From the NCBI GenBank assembly GCA_027056615.1, contig JALUKJ010000348.1, forward strand, positions 1 to 7,757: a DNA stretch of 7,757 nt. Direction: 5' to 3'. The notes under the pieces were generated by a model. The model ran no database searches. It was given only the letters and a program-made list of their open reading frames with translations, and was not told the origin of the DNA. Position 1 is the first letter of the stretch; every line of letters begins with the position of its first letter. The position numbers and the translations under genes are program-made. Below are positions 5,716 to 7,757 of the stretch, piece after piece. The stretch comes from Campylobacteraceae bacterium. Lineage in GTDB: Bacteria; Campylobacterota; Campylobacteria; Campylobacterales; Sulfurovaceae.

Positions 5716-6682
5716 TGTTTAGTAGTTGGGCTACCTCTTTAGCATGATAGCTAATAATAATATCAGCTCCTGCACGTTTAAAGCCAATCATTGTCTCCAT
5801 CATTACTCTTTCATAGTCAATTACTCCTGCTTTTCCTGCCATCTTTAACATACTATACTCTCCACTTACATTATATATAGCAAGAGGCAAAGAGGAGTTC
5901 TCTTTCATATCACGTACAATATCAAGATAAGCAAGAGCTGGTTTAACCATTAAAATATCAGCACCTTCAGCTTCATCTGCTAAACTCTCTAAGATTGCCT
6001 CTTTTCGATTTGCAGGGTTCATCTGGTAGCTTCTTCTGTCTCCAAAGCTAGGAGCAGACTCTGCTACATCTCTAAATGGTCCATAGTAGGCAGAGGCAAA
6101 TTTTGTAGAGTAGGACATAATAGGTAAATGGCTAAATCCACCTGCATCAAGTCCCTCTCTAATAGCTGTTATCATTCCATCCATCATTCCACTTGGAGCT
6201 ATCATATCTGCCCCTGCTTTTGCATGAACCAAGGCTTGTTTTGCAAGGTTTCCAAGGGTAATGTCGTTATCTACTGTCTCTAAAACAGGGTCAAGTACCC
6301 CACAGTGTCCATGGTCTGTATATTCACAAAAGCAGAGGTCAGTTACCACAAACATATCAGGGTGTGCCTCTTTAATAGCACGAATGCTTGAAGCAATAAT
6401 CCCATGGTCACACATGGCATCACTTCCAACAGAGTCTTTTACATCTGGAATACCAAAGAGAAGAATAGAGTAAATCCCTAAAGATTTAAGAACTTCACAC
6501 TCTTTAATAATCTCATCAACACTCATCTGAAAAACACCTGGCATCGAGCCAACTTCATTTTTAATTCCCTCACCACTTCGTATAAAGAGTGGATAGATAA
6601 AATCATTAACACTCAAATGAGTCTCTTGTAAAAGGTCACGCAGTACTGGGTTGAGTCTTTTTCTTCTAAAACGTGCAAACAT
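5711..6682 (-). CDS. hemB: Delta-aminolevulinic acid dehydratase (porphobilinogen synthase)
   Basis: Condenses two 5-aminolevulinate molecules into porphobilinogen, the second common step of tetrapyrrole synthesis, in the cytosol. The 323-residue length is standard. The catalytic zinc ligands are present (C117, C119, C127 in [14 protein letters not shown]), so this is the Zn type rather than the Asp-rich Mg type. Both Schiff-base lysines are seen: K194 in [16 protein letters not shown] and K247 in MVKPA. The N-terminus ([17 protein letters not shown]) is typical. AAGG lies 8 bases before the ATG at 6682-6680. It is transcribed alone from a promoter facing away from ribA and ends at the hairpin terminator. 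In C. jejuni, as I recall, hemB lies next to argF; here the SPFH cluster and the envelope gene lie between them. Confidence 0.98.
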   Translation of the reverse strand: MFARFRRKRLNPVLRDLLQETHLSVNDFIYPLFIRSGEGIKNEVGSMPGVFQMSVDEIIKECEVLKSLGIYSILLFGIPDVKDSVGSDAMCDHGIIASSIRAIKEAHPDMFVVTDLCFCEYTDHGHCGVLDPVLETVDNDITLGNLAKQALVHAKAGADMIAPSGMMDGMITAIREGLDAGGFSHLPIMSYSTKFASAYYGPFRDVAESAPSFGDRRSYQMNPANRKEAILESLADEAEGADILMVKPALAYLDIVRDMKENSSLPLAIYNVSGEYSMLKMAGKAGVIDYERVMMETMIGFKRAGADIIISYHAKEVAQLLNK

Positions 6683-6710
6683 ATTATTTCCCTTAAGTTA
6701 AATTTGTTTA

Positions 6711-6719
6711 ATTTTATCA
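6711..6719 (-). promoter_or_regulatory. Extended -10 promoter of hemB
   Basis: On the minus strand TGATAAAAT matches TGNTANAAT. Transcription would start near 6704 and give a leader of about 21 bases that includes the AAGG site. Its upstream (-35) region overlaps the -10 and start of ribA. Confidence 0.6.
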
Positions 6720-6724
6720 TAAAC

Positions 6725-6733
6725 TGATATAAT
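6725..6733 (+). promoter_or_regulatory. Extended -10 promoter of ribA (leaderless arrangement)
   Basis: TGATATAAT is a perfect extended -10 (TGN-TATAAT). Its last base lies 8 bases before the A of the ribA ATG (6741), so the predicted transcript starts at or within a base or two of the initiation codon. A weak TTGTTT (6704-6709) lies 18 bases upstream. No Shine-Dalgarno sequence exists between box and ATG. Confidence 0.65.
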
Positions 6734-6740
6734 TTTGACC

Positions 6741-7307
6741 ATGAGACAGATTGATATTTCAAAAGTTGCAAAACTTCCTACACATTATGGCACATTTAAC
6801 ATTCAAGCCTTTAAAGAGGCAGATAAAGAGCATTTGGTTATATTTACCAATGAGTTAAGTGAAAATCCTATTGTTCGTGTTCACTCCGAGTGTCTAACAG
6901 GTGATGCACTAGGTTCTAAAAAATGCGATTGTGGAGAGCAACTAGCTTTTGCACAAAAATTAATAGCCCAACAAAATGGTATGATAATATATCTACGTCA
7001 AGAGGGTAGAAACATTGGACTTTTAGGTAAAGTAAATGCGTATGCTTTGCAAGATAAAGGCTTTGATACAGTAGAAGCCAATCATCAGTTGGGTTTTCGT
7101 GCCGATGAACGTAGTTATGAGATGGTTGAGTATATTTTAGATTATTTTGGTATAAAAAAGATACAACTATTAACCAATAATCCTACTAAGATAGAGTCAC
7201 TAAAAAATATAGAAATTACAAAAAGAATACCCATTATTATGGATTCTAATCCTTATAATAAAGACTATTTACAAGTTAAAAAAGAGCAGATGGGACATTT
7301 GTTATAA
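6741..7307 (+). CDS. ribA: GTP cyclohydrolase II
   Basis: Converts GTP to 2,5-diamino-6-ribosylamino-4(3H)-pyrimidinone 5'-phosphate, formate and pyrophosphate, the first step of riboflavin synthesis, in the cytosol. The 188 residues contain the zinc site C51-C62-C64 (ECLTGDALGSKKCDCG) and the RQEGRNIGL loop (86-94). They also contain the catalytic DTVEAN..LGFRADERSY block with D122 and R124 (equivalent to the proton acceptor and nucleophilic Arg), and LTNNPTK (144-150). It is a stand-alone enzyme with no fused RibB domain. An in-frame TTG at 6735 would add two residues. I prefer the ATG at 6741 because the strong -10 box ends at 6733, placing the transcript start at about 6740-6741. No FMN riboswitch can fit upstream. 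Tandem stops (TAATAA) end the gene. Confidence 0.95.
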   Translation: MRQIDISKVAKLPTHYGTFNIQAFKEADKEHLVIFTNELSENPIVRVHSECLTGDALGSKKCDCGEQLAFAQKLIAQQNGMIIYLRQEGRNIGLLGKVNAYALQDKGFDTVEANHQLGFRADERSYEMVEYILDYFGIKKIQLLTNNPTKIESLKNIEITKRIPIIMDSNPYNKDYLQVKKEQMGHLL

Positions 7308-7348
7308 TAATTTATTTTTTATGTTAAAATCGATTAACCAACCCATAA

Positions 7349-7540
7349 TCGTATCTTGAGCCTCTACTTCATGCTGATGAGACAGGAGTAAATATAGGAG
7401 GAAAAAGAAATTGGCTACATTGTGCTTCAAATGAGAAATATACCTATTACACAGTAGATGAGAAAAGAGGACAAGAGGCAATGCATAAAATAGAGGGTCG
7501 AGTCACAAATATAAAGTTATTTATGACTCTTCTCTTTTAG
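7349..7540 (+). pseudogene. IS66-family transposase remnant
   Basis: Between in-frame stops (TAA 7346-7348, TAG 7538-7540), the reading frame encodes LLHADETGVNIGGKRNW followed by LHCASNEKYTYY and a KRGQEAM block. This is the conserved IS66 core around the first catalytic Asp (HADETG, D at codon 7376-7378). Similarity stops near 7490, and the remaining codons (GRVTNIKLF...) look unrelated. The upstream N-terminal domains and the downstream catalytic Asp and Glu are missing, so it cannot be active. It marks an old insertion next to ribA. No terminal inverted repeat of IS66 can be identified. Confidence 0.85.
7500..7529. terminator. Hairpin downstream of ribA, possible terminator
   Basis: GAGTCACAAATA (7500-7511) pairs with TATTTATGACTC (7518-7529) with one mismatch in 12 and a 6-base loop. 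TCTTCTCTTTT follows on the plus strand. It is the only stem-loop found downstream of ribA, but it is AU-rich, about 190 bases away, and the U-tract is broken by Cs. It begins just after recognisable IS66 similarity ends. Confidence 0.3.
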
Positions 7541-7561
7541 AACCCTAAAATCTAATTAAAT

Positions 7562-7645
7562 CTACACATCTCTTAACTCTTCTATCTCATCAACACTAAG
7601 CCCTGTTTTCAAAGCAATTGTTTCTGAGTCCAATACATCTAAAAG
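7562..7645 (-). pseudogene. C-terminal remnant of an Rpn-type PD-(D/E)XK nuclease/putative transposase
   Basis: The minus-strand frame between TAG 7648-7646 and TAG 7564-7562 encodes 27 residues, LLDVLDSETIALKTGLSVDE followed by IEELRDV. This matches the usual C-terminal tail of Rpn family (recombination-promoting nuclease/PDDEXK transposase) proteins, a short helical 'LLD-L-ETIA-KTGLS-EEI--L' motif. The nuclease domain is absent: the frame is stopped just upstream and no related sequence continues to the window edge. The tail alone is a weak identifier, so the family call is tentative, but the motif is quite characteristic. Confidence 0.55.
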
Positions 7646-7757
7646 CTAAAGGGTCAGACCTAGGCTGTCGAAAAACCCAAAAATAAGCCAATTATTTATT
7701 CCTCAAAAGTAGATACAAAAAAAATAAAAAATAAAAAATAACAGATATTTTATGCTA
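7646..7757. other. Non-coding, A-rich low-complexity end of window
   Basis: Together with the two remnants this completes the gene-free stretch 7308-7757. It contains a small GGTC-A-GACC palindrome (7652-7660), then AT-rich DNA with an A-run at 7717-7741 in which TAAAAAA repeats with a 7-base period. Positions 7308-7348 also hold nothing I can assign. No RNA gene or promoter is convincing here. Confidence 0.6.

Noticed and set aside
6261..6473. Plus-strand 70-codon ORF opposite hemB
   Set aside because: Antisense to the hemB zinc-binding region; no ribosome site.
7717..7741. A-rich 7-base periodic run as an origin or DNA-bending signal
   Set aside because: Too short, the period does not match the helix turn, and no DnaA boxes are seen nearby. 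It is probably low-complexity drift.

Overview
This window looks like chromosomal DNA of a low-GC member of the Campylobacterota (Epsilonproteobacteria), probably a free-living Sulfurovum/Sulfurimonas-type organism. Three things support this: strong AT richness, extended -10 promoters (TGNTANAAT) without a clear -35, and the gene set argF / hemB / ribA plus a GlpC/HP0666-like Fe-S protein, which I remember as neighbours in Campylobacter jejuni. The genus is inference; no marker gene is present.

Layout. Positions 3-104 hold the 3' end of an unrecognised gene. Positions 126-216 carry an inverted pair of REP-like hairpins. The minus strand then runs, in order of transcription, SPFH/stomatin protein (4885-3986), four-helix membrane protein (3951-3532), PPP-type metallophosphatase (3528-2695), argF (2648-1725), a nested palindromic repeat (1714-1549), and a two-cluster ferredoxin/CCG-domain protein (1517-219). 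A 239-bp AT-rich divergent region (4886-5124) separates the SPFH gene from a plus-strand single-pass envelope protein (5125-5697). That gene converges on hemB (minus, 6682-5711), and a shared hairpin contains both stop codons. hemB and ribA (plus, 6741-7307) diverge from a compact promoter region in which ribA appears to be leaderless. The last 450 bases (7308-7757) hold no intact gene. They contain a decayed IS66-family transposase fragment, a hairpin, the C-terminal tail of an Rpn-type (PD-(D/E)XK) nuclease/transposase on the other strand, and A-rich low-complexity DNA.

How the genes relate. argF (arginine), hemB (tetrapyrrole) and ribA (riboflavin) are housekeeping biosynthetic genes. The Fe-S protein is probably a soluble electron-transfer or oxidoreductase subunit. 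The SPFH protein, the small membrane protein and the phosphatase are tightly spaced (34 bp, then 3 bp with apparent translational coupling) and may form a membrane-associated module upstream of argF. The most unusual DNA is repetitive. Two REPIN-like elements, with a GTAG tetranucleotide at the foot of a hairpin, sit just after the stop codons of argF and the Fe-S gene, and one is nested inside a second, longer inverted repeat. I see no clear new defence or enzymatic system.
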